This document shows, one piece after another, positions 52,762 to 62,050 of a stretch of 64,000 bases of DNA. Source of the stretch: Burkholderiales bacterium 70-64 (GTDB taxonomy: Bacteria > Pseudomonadota > Gammaproteobacteria > Burkholderiales > Burkholderiaceae_E); the NCBI GenBank assembly GCA_001898645.1, contig MKUQ01000054.1, positions 1-64,000 on the forward strand, read 5' to 3'. How positions within the stretch are numbered: the stretch's first letter is position 1; each line of letters opens with the position of its first letter. A program made the position numbers and the translations under genes. The notes beneath the pieces were generated by a model. It did no database searches, was not told the DNA's origin, and saw only the letters and a program-made list of their open reading frames with translations.

Positions 52762-53862
52762 TCAGATGGCCCCGAGGCGTCGGCGCAGGAACTCGTGGAA
52801 GTGCTGCATGCCGTCCTCCATGGGGCTCTGGTAGGGGCCGGCATCGTCCTCGCCGCGATCGAGCAGGGCCCGCCGGCCGGCGTCCATGCGCAGCGCGATC
52901 TCGTCGTCCTCGATCGCCGTCTCCATGTACGCGGCGCGCTCGGCCTCGACGAAGCCGCGCTCGAACAGCACGATTTCCTCGGGGTAGTAGAACTCGATGA
53001 TGTTGGTGGTCTTGCGCGGCCCGCGCGGCACCAGCGTGGAGATCACCAGCACGTGCGGATACCACTCGAGCATGACGTTGGGGAAGTAGGTCAGCCAGAT
53101 CGCTCCGTACCGCGGCAGCTCGCCGTTGCCGTAGCGCAGCACCTGCTCGTGCCAGGCCCGGTAGGCCGGCGTGCCGGGCCTGCGCAGGTTCTGGTGGATG
53201 CCGACCGTCTGCACCGAGTGCCACTCGCCGAACTGCCAGCGCAGGTCGTCGCACGAGACGAAGCGGCCCAGCCCCGGGTGGAACGGGACCACGTGGTAGT
53301 CCTCGAGGTAGACCTCGATGAAGGTCTTCCAGTTGTAGTCGCACTCGTGGATCTCGACGTGATCGAGCAGGTAGCCCGAGAAGTCGAACTCCGCGATCGG
53401 ATCGAGGCCGGCGAGATCGCGCGCCACGTCGCGCGGGCCCTCGAAGAGCATGCCGCGCCAGTTCTGCAGGGGCGTACGGCCGAGGTCAGCGCAAGGACGC
53501 TGCTCGAAGTGCGGCGCCCCGAGCAGCTGGCCGGAGAGATCGTAGGTCCAGCGGTGCAGCGGGCACACGATGTTCGCGGCCTTGCCGCGGCCGTTGAGCA
53601 TCACCGCCTGCCGGTGGCGGCAGACGTTGGACAGCAGCTCGACGCCCGAGGGGTTGCGCACCAGGATGCGGCCCTCGTTCTCGGCCGTCAGCGCGTGGTA
53701 GCTGCCGGTCTCGGGCACCATCAGCTCGTGGCCGATGTAGCCCGGCCCGTGCCGGAACAGGGTCGCGATCTCCCGCTGGTACAGCGCTTCGTCGAAATAG
53801 GCGGAGACGGGGAGTTGCGTGCGCGCAGGAGCGAGATGTTCGCGACGACCCAGATCCGACAT
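52762..53862 (-). CDS. Rieske non-haem iron oxygenase, alpha subunit
   Basis: 366 residues. The Rieske [2Fe-2S] ligands are in LSNVCRHRQAV and IVCPLHRWTYDLSG (CxH, Cx2H). The catalytic domain has the mononuclear iron motif EDYHVVPFHPGLGRF (Dx2Hx4H). GGAGG lies 7 nt before the ATG at 53862. The substrate is unknown; related proteins demethylate or hydroxylate aromatic rings and quaternary amines. No reductase or small subunit is adjacent, so it probably uses a shared electron donor. Confidence 0.9.
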   Translation of the reverse strand: MSDLGRREHLAPARTQLPVSAYFDEALYQREIATLFRHGPGYIGHELMVPETGSYHALTAENEGRILVRNPSGVELLSNVCRHRQAVMLNGRGKAANIVCPLHRWTYDLSGQLLGAPHFEQRPCADLGRTPLQNWRGMLFEGPRDVARDLAGLDPIAEFDFSGYLLDHVEIHECDYNWKTFIEVYLEDYHVVPFHPGLGRFVSCDDLRWQFGEWHSVQTVGIHQNLRRPGTPAYRAWHEQVLRYGNGELPRYGAIWLTYFPNVMLEWYPHVLVISTLVPRGPRKTTNIIEFYYPEEIVLFERGFVEAERAAYMETAIEDDEIALRMDAGRRALLDRGEDDAGPYQSPMEDGMQHFHEFLRRRLGAI

Positions 53863-54038
53863 CCTGACCCTCCATGCAAAGTCGAAGGACGGAGCCAAGC
53901 CCGGCCTCGGGAGTGCCCCGGGACGGCCAACCGGCGCGTGCGGATGCGCCGGGAGGGCGAAGGATACCCTGATTGGCAGGCAAGGCAAGTCACCACGTGC
54001 CGGAATCCGGTCAAGCCGGTACGGCGGCGAAAAGAAAG

Positions 54039-54044
54039 TAAAAT
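54039..54044 (+). promoter_or_regulatory. Possible -10 box before xseB-ispA-dxs
   Basis: TAAAAT lies 9 bp before the xseB ATG in an otherwise GC-rich leader. The -35 is not clear. If used, the mRNA would have almost no leader. Confidence 0.3.
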
Positions 54045-54053
54045 CACTGCTTT

Positions 54054-54317
54054 ATGACCCCCGACAGCCCCGGCGACGCGCCCCCGCTCGACCCCGCGCC
54101 CGAATCGTTCGAGGTCGCCCTGGGCGAGCTCGAGCAGCTCGTGCAGCGCATGGAGGGCGGTGCGCTCTCGCTCGAGCAGTCGCTGGCCGCCTACCGGCGC
54201 GGCGCGGCACTGATCGGCTGGTGCCGCAAGTCGCTGGCCGACGTGCAGCAGCAGGTGCGCATCCTCGAGGCCGACCTGCTGCGGCCCTTCGAACCCGACG
54301 CTCCGGAAGAGCCCTGA
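54054..54317 (+). CDS. xseB: Exodeoxyribonuclease VII small subunit
   Basis: An 87-residue helical protein that binds XseA to form ExoVII, a single-strand DNA exonuclease. The core SFEVALGELEQLVQRMEGGALSLEQSLAAYRRGAALIGWCRKSLADVQQQVRIL is the XseB signature. It is the first gene of an xseB-ispA-dxs operon, a common order in proteobacteria. The stop overlaps the ispA start. Confidence 0.96.
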   Translation: MTPDSPGDAPPLDPAPESFEVALGELEQLVQRMEGGALSLEQSLAAYRRGAALIGWCRKSLADVQQQVRILEADLLRPFEPDAPEEP

Positions 54318-55264
54318 TGAACGCGAGCCCGATCGCAGCCGCCCCGGCCGGTGCGGCGCCGGCGTCGTTCGAGCACTGGCTGGCCGCGCACGCGCAGCGT
54401 GCCGAGCGCGCCCTCGACGGCGCACTGCCGGCGGCCGTCACCCATCCCGCGCGCCTGCACGATGCGATGCGCTATGCCGTGCTCGGCGGCGGCAAGCGGG
54501 TGCGCCCCCTGCTCGCCTACGCCGCCGGCGAGGCCGTCGGCGCGAGTGGCGCCGCGCTCGATCGCGTGGGCTGCGCGGTCGAGCTGATCCACGCCTATTC
54601 GCTGGTGCACGACGACATGCCGTGCATGGACGACGACGTGCTGCGCCGGGGACGCCCGACCGTGCACGTGGTCTACGGCGAGGCGCTCGCCATGCTGGTC
54701 GGCGACGCGCTGCAGGCGCTCGCCTTCGAGACTCTGGCCGGCACCGTCGCGCACGGCGTCGAGGCGACGGCGGCGCTCGCCATGGTCGGCGAGCTGGCGC
54801 GCGCGGCCGGCTCCACCGGCATGGCCGGTGGCCAGGCGATCGACCTGGCCGCGGTGGGGGCGGAGCTCGATGCCGGCGCACTCGAAGACATGCACCGCCG
54901 CAAGACCGGCGCGCTGCTGCAGGCCGCGGTGCGCCTGGGCGGGCTGTGCGCGCCCGTCGCGACGACGCGCGCGGGCGGCGGCCGGCAGGCCGCGCTCGAG
55001 CGCTACGGCGAGGCGATCGGCCTGGCCTTCCAAGTGGTCGACGACATCCTGGACGTGGAGGGCGATTCGGCCACGCTGGGCAAGACTGCCGGCAAGGATG
55101 CCGAATGCAACAAGCCCACCTACGTGTCGATGCTCGGCATGGGCGCGGCCCGGGCACTGGCGGCGCGGCTGCGCGAGCAGGCGCATGCCGCGATCGTGCC
55201 GCTGGGCGCGCAGGGGCGGCGGCTGGCCGAGCTGGCCGACCTCATCGTGATGCGCAGCGCCTGA
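54317..55264 (+). CDS. ispA: Farnesyl diphosphate synthase (polyprenyl synthetase)
   Basis: A 315-residue trans-prenyltransferase making geranyl and farnesyl diphosphate from IPP and [24 protein letters not shown] is followed by the first Asp-rich motif [17 protein letters not shown]; the second is [38 protein letters not shown]. The ATG overlaps the xseB TGA. It draws on precursors made by the downstream dxs pathway. A slightly long Ala-rich N-terminus is seen. Confidence 0.95.
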   Translation: MNASPIAAAPAGAAPASFEHWLAAHAQRAERALDGALPAAVTHPARLHDAMRYAVLGGGKRVRPLLAYAAGEAVGASGAALDRVGCAVELIHAYSLVHDDMPCMDDDVLRRGRPTVHVVYGEALAMLVGDALQALAFETLAGTVAHGVEATAALAMVGELARAAGSTGMAGGQAIDLAAVGAELDAGALEDMHRRKTGALLQAAVRLGGLCAPVATTRAGGGRQAALERYGEAIGLAFQVVDDILDVEGDSATLGKTAGKDAECNKPTYVSMLGMGAARALAARLREQAHAAIVPLGAQGRRLAELADLIVMRSA

Positions 55265-55292
55265 GCGCCCGCCGCACCGGACCCGCACGACC

Positions 55293-57230
55293 ATGACCGA
55301 CGCTGCCGACGCCTATCCGCTGCTGCGCTCGATCGACGAGCCGGCCGCGCTGCGGCACCTCGATCGCGCGGCGCTGGCCACGCTCGCGCAGGAGCTGCGC
55401 GCCTACGTGCTCGAGTCGGTCTCGCACACCGGCGGGCACCTGTCGTCGAACCTCGGCACGATCGAGCTGGCGATCGCCCTGCACTACGTGTTCGATACGC
55501 CGCGCGATCGCCTGATCTGGGACGTCGGGCACCAGAGCTATCCGCACAAGATCCTCACCGGCCGCCGCGAGGCCATGGCCGGGCTGCGCCAGCGCGACGG
55601 CATCTCGGGCTTCCCACGGCGCAGCGAAAGCGAATACGACGCCTTCGGCACCGCGCATTCCTCCACCTCCATCTCGGCGGCGCTGGGCATGGCGGTGGCC
55701 TCGCGCAACAAGGGCGAGAACGCGGGGCCCGGGCGGCGGCGCCACGTGGCGGTGATCGGCGACGGCGCCATGACCGCGGGCATGGCCTTCGAGGCGATGA
55801 ACAACGCCGGCGTGACCCCCGACATCGACCTGCTGGTGGTGCTCAACGACAACGACATGTCGATCTCGCCGCCGGTGGGTGCGCTCAACCGCTATCTCGC
55901 GCGGCTGCTCTCGGGGCGCTTCTATGCCAAGGCGCGCGACGTCGGACGCGCCGTGCTCTCGAACGTGCCGCCGCTGTTCGAGCTGGCGCGGCGCCTGGAG
56001 GAGCACGCCAAGGGGCTGGTGGTGCCGGGCGGCACCCTGTTCGAGGCGTTCGGCTTCAACTACGTCGGGCCCATCGACGGCCACGATCTGGACAGCCTGG
56101 TGCCCACGCTGCAGAACCTGCGCGAGCTGCGCGGCGCGCAGTTCCTGCACATCGTGACCCGCAAGGGGCGGGGCTACAAGCTCGCCGAGGCCGATCCGGT
56201 GCTCTATCACGGGCCCGGGCGCTTCGATCCGCAGGAGGGCATCAGGAAGCCGGCCACGCCGCCGCGCCCCACGTTCACGCAGGTGTTCTCCGACTGGATC
56301 TGCGACATGGCGGCGCTCGACGAGCGGCTGGTCGCGATCACGCCGGCCATGCGCGAGGGCTCGGGGCTGGTGGAGTTCGAGAAGCGCTTCCCGCAGCGCT
56401 ACTTCGACGTCGGCATCGCCGAGCAGCATGCGGTCACCTTCGCCGCGGGCCTGGCCTGCGAGGGCCTCAAGCCGGTGGTGGCCATCTACAGCACCTTCCT
56501 GCAGCGCGGCTACGACCAGCTGATCCACGACGTGGCGCTGCAGAACCTGTCGGTGGTGTTCGCGCTCGATCGCGCCGGCATCGTCGGGGCCGACGGCGCC
56601 ACGCATGCCGGCGCCTACGACCACGCCTTCCTGCGCTGCATCCCCAACATGGTGGTGATGGCGCCGTCCGACGAGAACGAATGCCGCCAGATGCTGTACA
56701 CGGCGTTTCGCCACGACGGCCCGAGCGCGGTGCGCTACCCGCGCGGCGCCGGCATCGGCGTGCCGGTGTCGAAGGACCTCACCGCCCTGCCGATCGGCCG
56801 CGCCGAGCTGCGCCGCACGGGCGCGCGGCGCGTGGCGCTGCTCGCCTTCGGCACGCTGCTCGCGCCGGCGCTGGCCGCCGGCGAGGCGCTCGACGCGACG
56901 GTGGTCAACATGCGCTTCGTCAAGCCGATCGATGCCGCCCTGCTGTGCGAGCTCGCGCGTTCGCACGACGCCTTCGTCACCATCGAGGAGCACGTGGTGA
57001 TGGGCGGCGCCGGCAGCGCGGTGGCCGAGGCGCTGGCGGGCGCCGGCGTCGTGCGGGCGCTGCTGCAGCTCGGGCTGCCCGACCGCAACATCGATCACGG
57101 CGACCAGGCGCAGCTCCTGCACGCCGAGGGGCTCGACGCCGAGGGCATCGAGCGTGCGGTGCGCGAGCGCTTCGCCGCGCTGCTGAGCGCAGAGGGCGGC
57201 CCGCGACTGGTGCTCAGCCGCGCCAGCTGA
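55293..57230 (+). CDS. dxs: 1-deoxy-D-xylulose-5-phosphate synthase
   Basis: A 645-residue thiamin-diphosphate enzyme condensing pyruvate and glyceraldehyde-3-phosphate, the entry step of the MEP isoprenoid pathway. [49 protein letters not shown] is the family N-terminus. The ThDP motif is [19 protein letters not shown]...[14 protein letters not shown], and the catalytic Glu lies in [19 protein letters not shown]. It is the third gene of the xseB-ispA-dxs operon. Confidence 0.97.
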   Translation: MTDAADAYPLLRSIDEPAALRHLDRAALATLAQELRAYVLESVSHTGGHLSSNLGTIELAIALHYVFDTPRDRLIWDVGHQSYPHKILTGRREAMAGLRQRDGISGFPRRSESEYDAFGTAHSSTSISAALGMAVASRNKGENAGPGRRRHVAVIGDGAMTAGMAFEAMNNAGVTPDIDLLVVLNDNDMSISPPVGALNRYLARLLSGRFYAKARDVGRAVLSNVPPLFELARRLEEHAKGLVVPGGTLFEAFGFNYVGPIDGHDLDSLVPTLQNLRELRGAQFLHIVTRKGRGYKLAEADPVLYHGPGRFDPQEGIRKPATPPRPTFTQVFSDWICDMAALDERLVAITPAMREGSGLVEFEKRFPQRYFDVGIAEQHAVTFAAGLACEGLKPVVAIYSTFLQRGYDQLIHDVALQNLSVVFALDRAGIVGADGATHAGAYDHAFLRCIPNMVVMAPSDENECRQMLYTAFRHDGPSAVRYPRGAGIGVPVSKDLTALPIGRAELRRTGARRVALLAFGTLLAPALAAGEALDATVVNMRFVKPIDAALLCELARSHDAFVTIEEHVVMGGAGSAVAEALAGAGVVRALLQLGLPDRNIDHGDQAQLLHAEGLDAEGIERAVRERFAALLSAEGGPRLVLSRAS

Positions 57231-57369
57231 CTTCCTGCGCCGCGGTCCCCGGCGCCGCCGGGAACGGCCTGGCCGGCATTTGTCGGCGGGCTTTACATGG
57301 GCGCCGCGGGCGGTGGGACAGTAGGCAAGACTCACAAGGAAATCAGGCGCTTACCCATGCAGGGAGTAT

Positions 57370-57385
57370 GGGCTTGATTCTTGCT
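57370..57385 (+). promoter_or_regulatory. Sigma-54-like promoter of the PEP-CTERM gene
   Basis: GGGCTTGATTCTTGCT has GG and GC dinucleotides exactly 12 bp apart and TTGCT at the -12 element, close to TGGCAC-N5-TTGCW. The start would be about 57396, leaving a 31-nt leader with GAGGAAGG. PEP-CTERM genes are known to be under PrsK/PrsR and sigma-54 control in some betaproteobacteria. Confidence 0.5.
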
Positions 57386-57426
57386 TCAGTCCCGTGACGA
57401 ACGACGTTCGCGAGGAAGGCAAAATC

Positions 57427-58092
57427 ATGAAGACATCGACGCGCATCGGTCTGGGCTTGGCGCTCGGCCTCGCGTTCTCGGCCCCGGCATGGTCCGACCC
57501 GGTCTACTGGACCGACTGGACCACCGTTTCCACGGCAGCTCCCGGCGTCTCGGGCACGCTGACGATCGGCAGCGATACGGTAGGGGTGAGCTTCGCCGGG
57601 TCCTATGGTTTCGCGCAGGTCAGCGGCGGCACCAACTACTGGAGCCCCAATGCGCCCTACCTGAGCGCCACGGTGAGCAACGCGCCGCCCGCGGCCGACA
57701 TCATCGCGTTGAGCACGGGCGGCACCGCCACCATCACCTTCAGCCAGGCGGTCACCGACCCGCTCATCGCCCTGGTGAGCTGGAACGGCAACACGGTGGA
57801 CTTCGGCGTGCCGATCCAGATCCTGAGCTACGGCGCGGGCTACTGGGGCAACGGCACACCGGTTCTCAACGCCGCCGGCACCGGTTTCTTCGGCAGCGGG
57901 GAGGTCCACGGCGTGATCCGGCTGCCGGGTACCTACACGTCGATCAGCTTCACCCACACCTCGGAGAACTGGCACGGCTTCACCGTGGGCGTGGTCGGGC
58001 TCGGCGGCCCTCCGGGGCAGGTTCCCGAGCCGCTATCCCTGGCGCTGCTGGGAATCGGCCTGGCCGGCATGGCGCTCACGCGCCGGCGCTGA
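57427..58092 (+). CDS. PEP-CTERM sorting-domain protein
   Basis: A 221-residue exported protein. A signal peptide (KTSTRIGLGLALGLAFSAPAWS) is followed by a beta-rich, Gly/Thr/Ser-rich domain and the tripartite C-terminal sorting signal VPEP-LSLALLGIGLAGMAL-TRRR, recognised by exosortase. Such proteins are anchored or released during exopolysaccharide-linked export. GAGGAAGG precedes the ATG; the track start 11 codons upstream is unlikely. No exosortase gene is in the window. Its 3' end overlaps arnD by 17 bp, convergent. Confidence 0.92.
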   Translation: MKTSTRIGLGLALGLAFSAPAWSDPVYWTDWTTVSTAAPGVSGTLTIGSDTVGVSFAGSYGFAQVSGGTNYWSPNAPYLSATVSNAPPAADIIALSTGGTATITFSQAVTDPLIALVSWNGNTVDFGVPIQILSYGAGYWGNGTPVLNAAGTGFFGSGEVHGVIRLPGTYTSISFTHTSENWHGFTVGVVGLGGPPGQVPEPLSLALLGIGLAGMALTRRR

Positions 58093-58999
58093 CCGCGGCA
58101 CCTTGCAGGGCCAGCGTGCCGCTGCGCCCTGCGATCTCCCCCGTCGCCACCCGGTGGCGGGGCAGGCTTGCCGCATCGAGCGAGGCGAACACCGTGCCGG
58201 TGGGCACCAGCCGGTAACCCTGCGCCTTCCAGCCGGCGAGCAGGCGCTCGAAGGTATCGGCGAGCTTCATGCCCTCGAGCTCGGCGTGCAGCGTGTACAC
58301 GTGGCCGTGCGGCGGCGGTGGCGCGGCGGTGAGCCCCAGCAGGTGGCGATGGACGTTGGCCGGCGTCAGGTCGTCCAGCCCGATCAGCTCGTCGAACGTC
58401 GGCAGGGTGGTGGGCAGCTGCGGCACGCCGAGCGCGTGCCCCCGCGCATCGACCGGCTGGAACGGATGGGTGCCGCGCCCGTCGGAGGCGTAGTCGAAGC
58501 CGAGCTCGCGCTCCAGCGCGTAGGCCGCCTCGTTCATCTGCCAGCCGGCCGCGCCATGGGTGCGCGCCGGGGCCGCGAAGATCTCCTCGAAGCGCGCCGC
58601 TGCCCGGGCCATCTCGGCGCGCGTCCAGGCGGCGTCGCGCCGTGCCACCTCGTCCTGCCAGCGCACGTGGTCCCAGGTGTGGATGCCGGTTTCGAAGCCG
58701 CGCTCGCGCACCGAGCGCAGGAGCGCCGCTTCGCGCCGGCCGATGTCGGGCCCGGGCAGCAGCGTGCCGTACAGCAGCGTGCGTACGCCGTAGTGCTCCA
58801 CCACCGAGGTGCGCGCCACCTTGCCCAGGAAGCCCCTGCGAAACACGCGCTTGACGGCGCGGCCGGTGTGATCCGGCCCCAGGCTGAAGAGGAAGGTCGC
58901 CCCCGCGCCGTGGCGCTCGAGCAGGGCGAGCAGCCGCGGCACGCCCTCGCGCGTGCCGCGCCAGGTGTCGACGTCGATCTTCAGGGCGAGGTGCGGCAT
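58076..58999 (-). CDS. arnD: ArnD-type deformylase (polysaccharide deacetylase family)
   Basis: A 307-residue NodB-like carbohydrate esterase. LALKIDVDTWRGTREGVPRLLALLERHGAGATFLFSLGPDHTGRAVKRVF and TGIHTWDHVRWQD hold the catalytic Asp and metal-binding His residues, as in ArnD. It removes the formyl group from undecaprenyl-phospho-4-deoxy-4-formamido-L-arabinose. It follows the two arnA genes by 13 bp. The family match plus the full arn context makes the call firm. Confidence 0.93.
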   Translation of the reverse strand: MPHLALKIDVDTWRGTREGVPRLLALLERHGAGATFLFSLGPDHTGRAVKRVFRRGFLGKVARTSVVEHYGVRTLLYGTLLPGPDIGRREAALLRSVRERGFETGIHTWDHVRWQDEVARRDAAWTRAEMARAAARFEEIFAAPARTHGAAGWQMNEAAYALERELGFDYASDGRGTHPFQPVDARGHALGVPQLPTTLPTFDELIGLDDLTPANVHRHLLGLTAAPPPPHGHVYTLHAELEGMKLADTFERLLAGWKAQGYRLVPTGTVFASLDAASLPRHRVATGEIAGRSGTLALQGAAVSAGA

Positions 59000-59012
59000 G
59001 GCGCGCCCGGGC

Positions 59013-60059
59013 TCAGGTGTTGAGCGCGCGCGCGTCGACGATCTGGGTGCGATAGTGGTCGTAGATGCGCCGCAGCGCCTCGCGCATGTCGACGCGCGGC
59101 GCCCAGTCGAGGTCGGTCCGGGTGTTGTCGATCTTGGGCACGCGGTTCTGCACGTCCTGGTAGCCCTTGCCGTAGTACTCGCCCGAAGTGGTCTCCACCA
59201 CCGTCACGCGTGCGGCGTTGTCGCGGTACTCGGGGTACTCGCGCGCCAGCTCGAGCATCATCGCCGCCAGCTCGCGGATGGAGTAGTTGTTGGTGGGGTT
59301 GCCGATGTTGTAGATCTGGCCGTCGGCCCTGCCGTCGCGGTTCTCCACGATCTTCATCAGGGCCGCGATGCCGTCGTCGACGTAGGTGAAGGCGCGCTTC
59401 TGGTGGCCGCCGTCGACCAGCCTGATCGGCTCGCCGCGCACGATGTGCCCGAAGAACTGGGTGATCACCCGGCTCGAGCCCTCCTTGGGCGTGTGAATGC
59501 TGTCCAGGCCGCCGCCGATCCAGTTGAACGGCCGGAACAGCGTATAGCGCAGGCCCTGCTCCATGCCGTAGGCGTGGATCACGCGGTCCATCAGCTGCTT
59601 GGCGCACGAGTAGATCCAGCGCTGCTTGCCGATCGGCCCGCACACCAGCTCGGAGGTCTCGGGGTCGAACGCCTCGTCGCGGCACATGCCGTAGACCTCG
59701 GAGGTGGAGGGGAACACCAGGTGCTTGCGGTAGCGCACGCACTGTCGCACGATCGGCAGGTTGGCCTCGAAGTCGAGCTCGAACACCCGCAGGGGCTCGC
59801 TCACGTAGGTCGAGGGCGTGGCGATGGCCACCAGCGGCAGCACAACGTCGCACTTCTTGACGTGGTACTCGATCCACTCCTTGTTGATGGTGATGTCGCC
59901 CTCGAAGAAGTGGAAGCGCGGATGGTCCATCCACTCGCGCACCCGGTCGGTGCTCATGTCCATGCCGTGGACTTCCCAGTCGGTGGACTCGATGATGCGC
60001 CGGCTCAGGTGGTGGCCAATGAAGCCGTTCACGCCGAGGACCAGGACCTTCTTCGTCAT
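59013..60059 (-). CDS. UDP-glucuronic acid oxidative decarboxylase (C-terminal half of ArnA as a separate gene)
   Basis: A 348-residue short-chain dehydrogenase/epimerase. NAD binding: KVLVLGVNGFIGHHLSRRI. Catalytic triad: FPSTSEVYG and IYSCAKQ (Ser, YxxxK). The ArnA-type LVCGPIGKQRWIYSCAKQLMDRVIHAYG and NPTNNYSIRELA are present. It converts UDP-glucuronate to UDP-4-keto-pentose. In E. coli this domain is fused to the formyltransferase; here it is a stand-alone gene 18 bp downstream of it. Confidence 0.93.
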   Translation of the reverse strand: MTKKVLVLGVNGFIGHHLSRRIIESTDWEVHGMDMSTDRVREWMDHPRFHFFEGDITINKEWIEYHVKKCDVVLPLVAIATPSTYVSEPLRVFELDFEANLPIVRQCVRYRKHLVFPSTSEVYGMCRDEAFDPETSELVCGPIGKQRWIYSCAKQLMDRVIHAYGMEQGLRYTLFRPFNWIGGGLDSIHTPKEGSSRVITQFFGHIVRGEPIRLVDGGHQKRAFTYVDDGIAALMKIVENRDGRADGQIYNIGNPTNNYSIRELAAMMLELAREYPEYRDNAARVTVVETTSGEYYGKGYQDVQNRVPKIDNTRTDLDWAPRVDMREALRRIYDHYRTQIVDARALNT

Positions 60060-60077
60060 GGGGACTCCGGTGCCGGC

Positions 60078-61091
60078 TCAGCCGGCGAGGGGGATGGCGG
60101 CGTCGCCGTAGGCGGCGCGAAAGGTATCGGCGTCGAACGGCGCGCCGGCCAGCGTGGCCTCGAGCACGCGCAGCCGTCCGCCGTCGGCGCACTCGATCGC
60201 GAGCGCGCCTTCGAGCACGCGCAGGCGCGGGGCGCCGGGCGCCGCGGCGGCGCGGGGACTGCCGGCGTCGGCGGCATCGCCGGTAGCGACGGTGTCGTCG
60301 GCGTCATTGCCGTTACCGGCGTCACCGGTGCCCGCCGCCGGCTCTTCGCGCAGCGTGCGCCAGATGGTCAGCCGGCCGCGTTCGAGATCGGCGAAGGCGC
60401 CCGGGTAGGGGCGGGTGAGCGCGCGCACGAAGTCGTGCAGGGCGCGCGCGCCGATGCCCGCGGGGATGCGGCCGTCCTCGGGGCGGCGCGCGCCGAAGTA
60501 GCTTCCCTCGGCGAGGTTCTGCGCGCGCGGCCGGGCGCTGCCGTCGAGCAGCCCCGGCAGGCTGCGCCACAGCACCAGCTCGGCGGCGACGCACACCTTG
60601 CCGAAGACTTCGCGCGCGGTGTCGTCGGGCAGGATGGGCACCGCCATCTGGTCGACGATGGCCCCGTTGTCGGGCTTCTCGTTCATCACGTGCAGCGTGG
60701 CGCCGGTCTCGGTCTCGCCGCGCAGCACGGCCCAGTTGACCGGCACCCGGCCGCGGTACTTCGGCAGCAGCGAGCCGTGCATGTTGTAGGCGCCGCGCGG
60801 GGCGGCGGCGAGCAGCGCGGCGCCCAGCATGCGCCGGTAGTAGAAGGAGAACAGGAAATCGGGCCGTGTTGCGCGAACCCGCTGCACCACTGCCGGGACG
60901 TTCGCATCCTCGGGCGAGATGACCGGGATGCGGTAGTCCGTCGCCGTGGCGCGCACGCTGTCGAACCAGCGGGCTTCGCCCGGGTCGTCGTCGTGCGTGA
61001 CCACCAGCGCGACGTCCACGCCGCGCGCGAGCAGCGTCTTCAGGCAGCGCACGCCGACGTCGTGGTAGGCGAAGACGACCGCGCGGTTCAT
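60078..61091 (-). CDS. UDP-4-amino-4-deoxy-L-arabinose formyltransferase (N-terminal half of ArnA as a separate gene)
   Basis: 337 residues. AVVFAYHDVGVRCLKTLL starts the formyltransferase fold; the catalytic Asn-His-Asp set lies in GAYNMHGSLLPKYRGRVPVNWAVLRGE and KPDNGAIVDQM. A C-terminal OB-like domain is split by a low-complexity stretch of about 35 residues (TGDAGNGNDADDTVATGDAADAG). It uses 10-formyl-THF to formylate UDP-aminoarabinose. The ATG overlaps the arnC stop by 4 bp. Confidence 0.92.
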   Translation of the reverse strand: MNRAVVFAYHDVGVRCLKTLLARGVDVALVVTHDDDPGEARWFDSVRATATDYRIPVISPEDANVPAVVQRVRATRPDFLFSFYYRRMLGAALLAAAPRGAYNMHGSLLPKYRGRVPVNWAVLRGETETGATLHVMNEKPDNGAIVDQMAVPILPDDTAREVFGKVCVAAELVLWRSLPGLLDGSARPRAQNLAEGSYFGARRPEDGRIPAGIGARALHDFVRALTRPYPGAFADLERGRLTIWRTLREEPAAGTGDAGNGNDADDTVATGDAADAGSPRAAAAPGAPRLRVLEGALAIECADGGRLRVLEATLAGAPFDADTFRAAYGDAAIPLAG

Positions 61092-62050
61092 GATCGATCG
61101 GGCCCGCCGCCGGCGTCGCGCTCCAGGATGCCGGCGATCACGTAGCGCGGCCGCTGGCGCACCTCCTGGTAGATGCGGCCGATGTACTCGCCGAGCAGGC
61201 CGATGCCGAACAGCGCGATGCCGATCAGCATGAAGGCGATGCCGAACAGGGTGAACAGCCCGCCTTCCTCGGGGCCGAGCACGATGCGCCGCGCAGCGAG
61301 GTAGACCACCAGCACCGCGGACAGCAGCGAGATCGCCATGCCGCCGAGGGAGAACAGCTGCAGCGGCACCAGCGAGAAGCCGGTCACGAGGTCGAAGTTG
61401 AGGCGGATCAGGCTGTATAGCGAATACTTCGATGTGCCCGCGAAGCGCTCCTCGTGGCCGACCACCACCTCGGTCGGGTTCTGCGCGAACTGCCAGGCCA
61501 GTGCGGGGATGAAGGTGTGCAGCTCGTTGCAGCGGTTGATCGTATCGACGATGCGCCGGCTGTAGGCGCGCATCATGCACCCCTGGTCGGTCATGCGGAT
61601 GCGCGTGATGCGCTCGCGGACGCGGTTCATCGCACGCGAGGCCACGCGCCGCCACAGGCGATCATCGCGCTGGCGGCGGATCGAGCCGACGTAGTCGTGG
61701 CCGGCGTCCATGCGCTCGAGCAGCAGGTGGATGTCCTCGGGCGGGTTCTGCAGGTCGGCGTCGAGCGTGACGATGCGCTCGCCGCGGCAGTATTCGAAGC
61801 CGGCGAGGATCGCCCGGTGCTGGCCGAAGTTGCCGTTGAACATCACCACTCGCGTGACGTCGGGGCGCAGGTGGAACTGGTCGGCCAGCAGCTGCGCCGA
61901 GCGGTCGTGGCTGCCGTCGTTGACGAACACGATCTCGTAGGGCACGCCCAGGGCGTCGAGCGCCGGGTACAGGCGCGCGAACAGTGCCGCCAGCACGGCC
62001 TCCTCGTTGTAGACCGGGATGACCACCGAGAGGTCGACGCGGGCGCTCAT
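61088..62050 (-). CDS. arnC: Undecaprenyl-phosphate 4-deoxy-4-formamido-L-arabinose transferase
   Basis: A 320-residue GT2 glycosyltransferase: VDLSVVIPVYNEEAVLAALFARL, the metal-binding DADLQNPPEDIHLLLERMDAG, RITRIRMTDQGCMMRAYSR, and two C-terminal membrane helices (LGGMAISLLSAVLVVYLAAR, GGLFTLFGIAFMLIGIALFGIGLLGEYIGRIYQEVR). It moves formyl-aminoarabinose from UDP to undecaprenyl phosphate. It is separated from arnB by 765 bp of repeats, although the pathway genes are normally adjacent. Confidence 0.95.
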   Translation of the reverse strand: MSARVDLSVVIPVYNEEAVLAALFARLYPALDALGVPYEIVFVNDGSHDRSAQLLADQFHLRPDVTRVVMFNGNFGQHRAILAGFEYCRGERIVTLDADLQNPPEDIHLLLERMDAGHDYVGSIRRQRDDRLWRRVASRAMNRVRERITRIRMTDQGCMMRAYSRRIVDTINRCNELHTFIPALAWQFAQNPTEVVVGHEERFAGTSKYSLYSLIRLNFDLVTGFSLVPLQLFSLGGMAISLLSAVLVVYLAARRIVLGPEEGGLFTLFGIAFMLIGIALFGIGLLGEYIGRIYQEVRQRPRYVIAGILERDAGGGPDRS

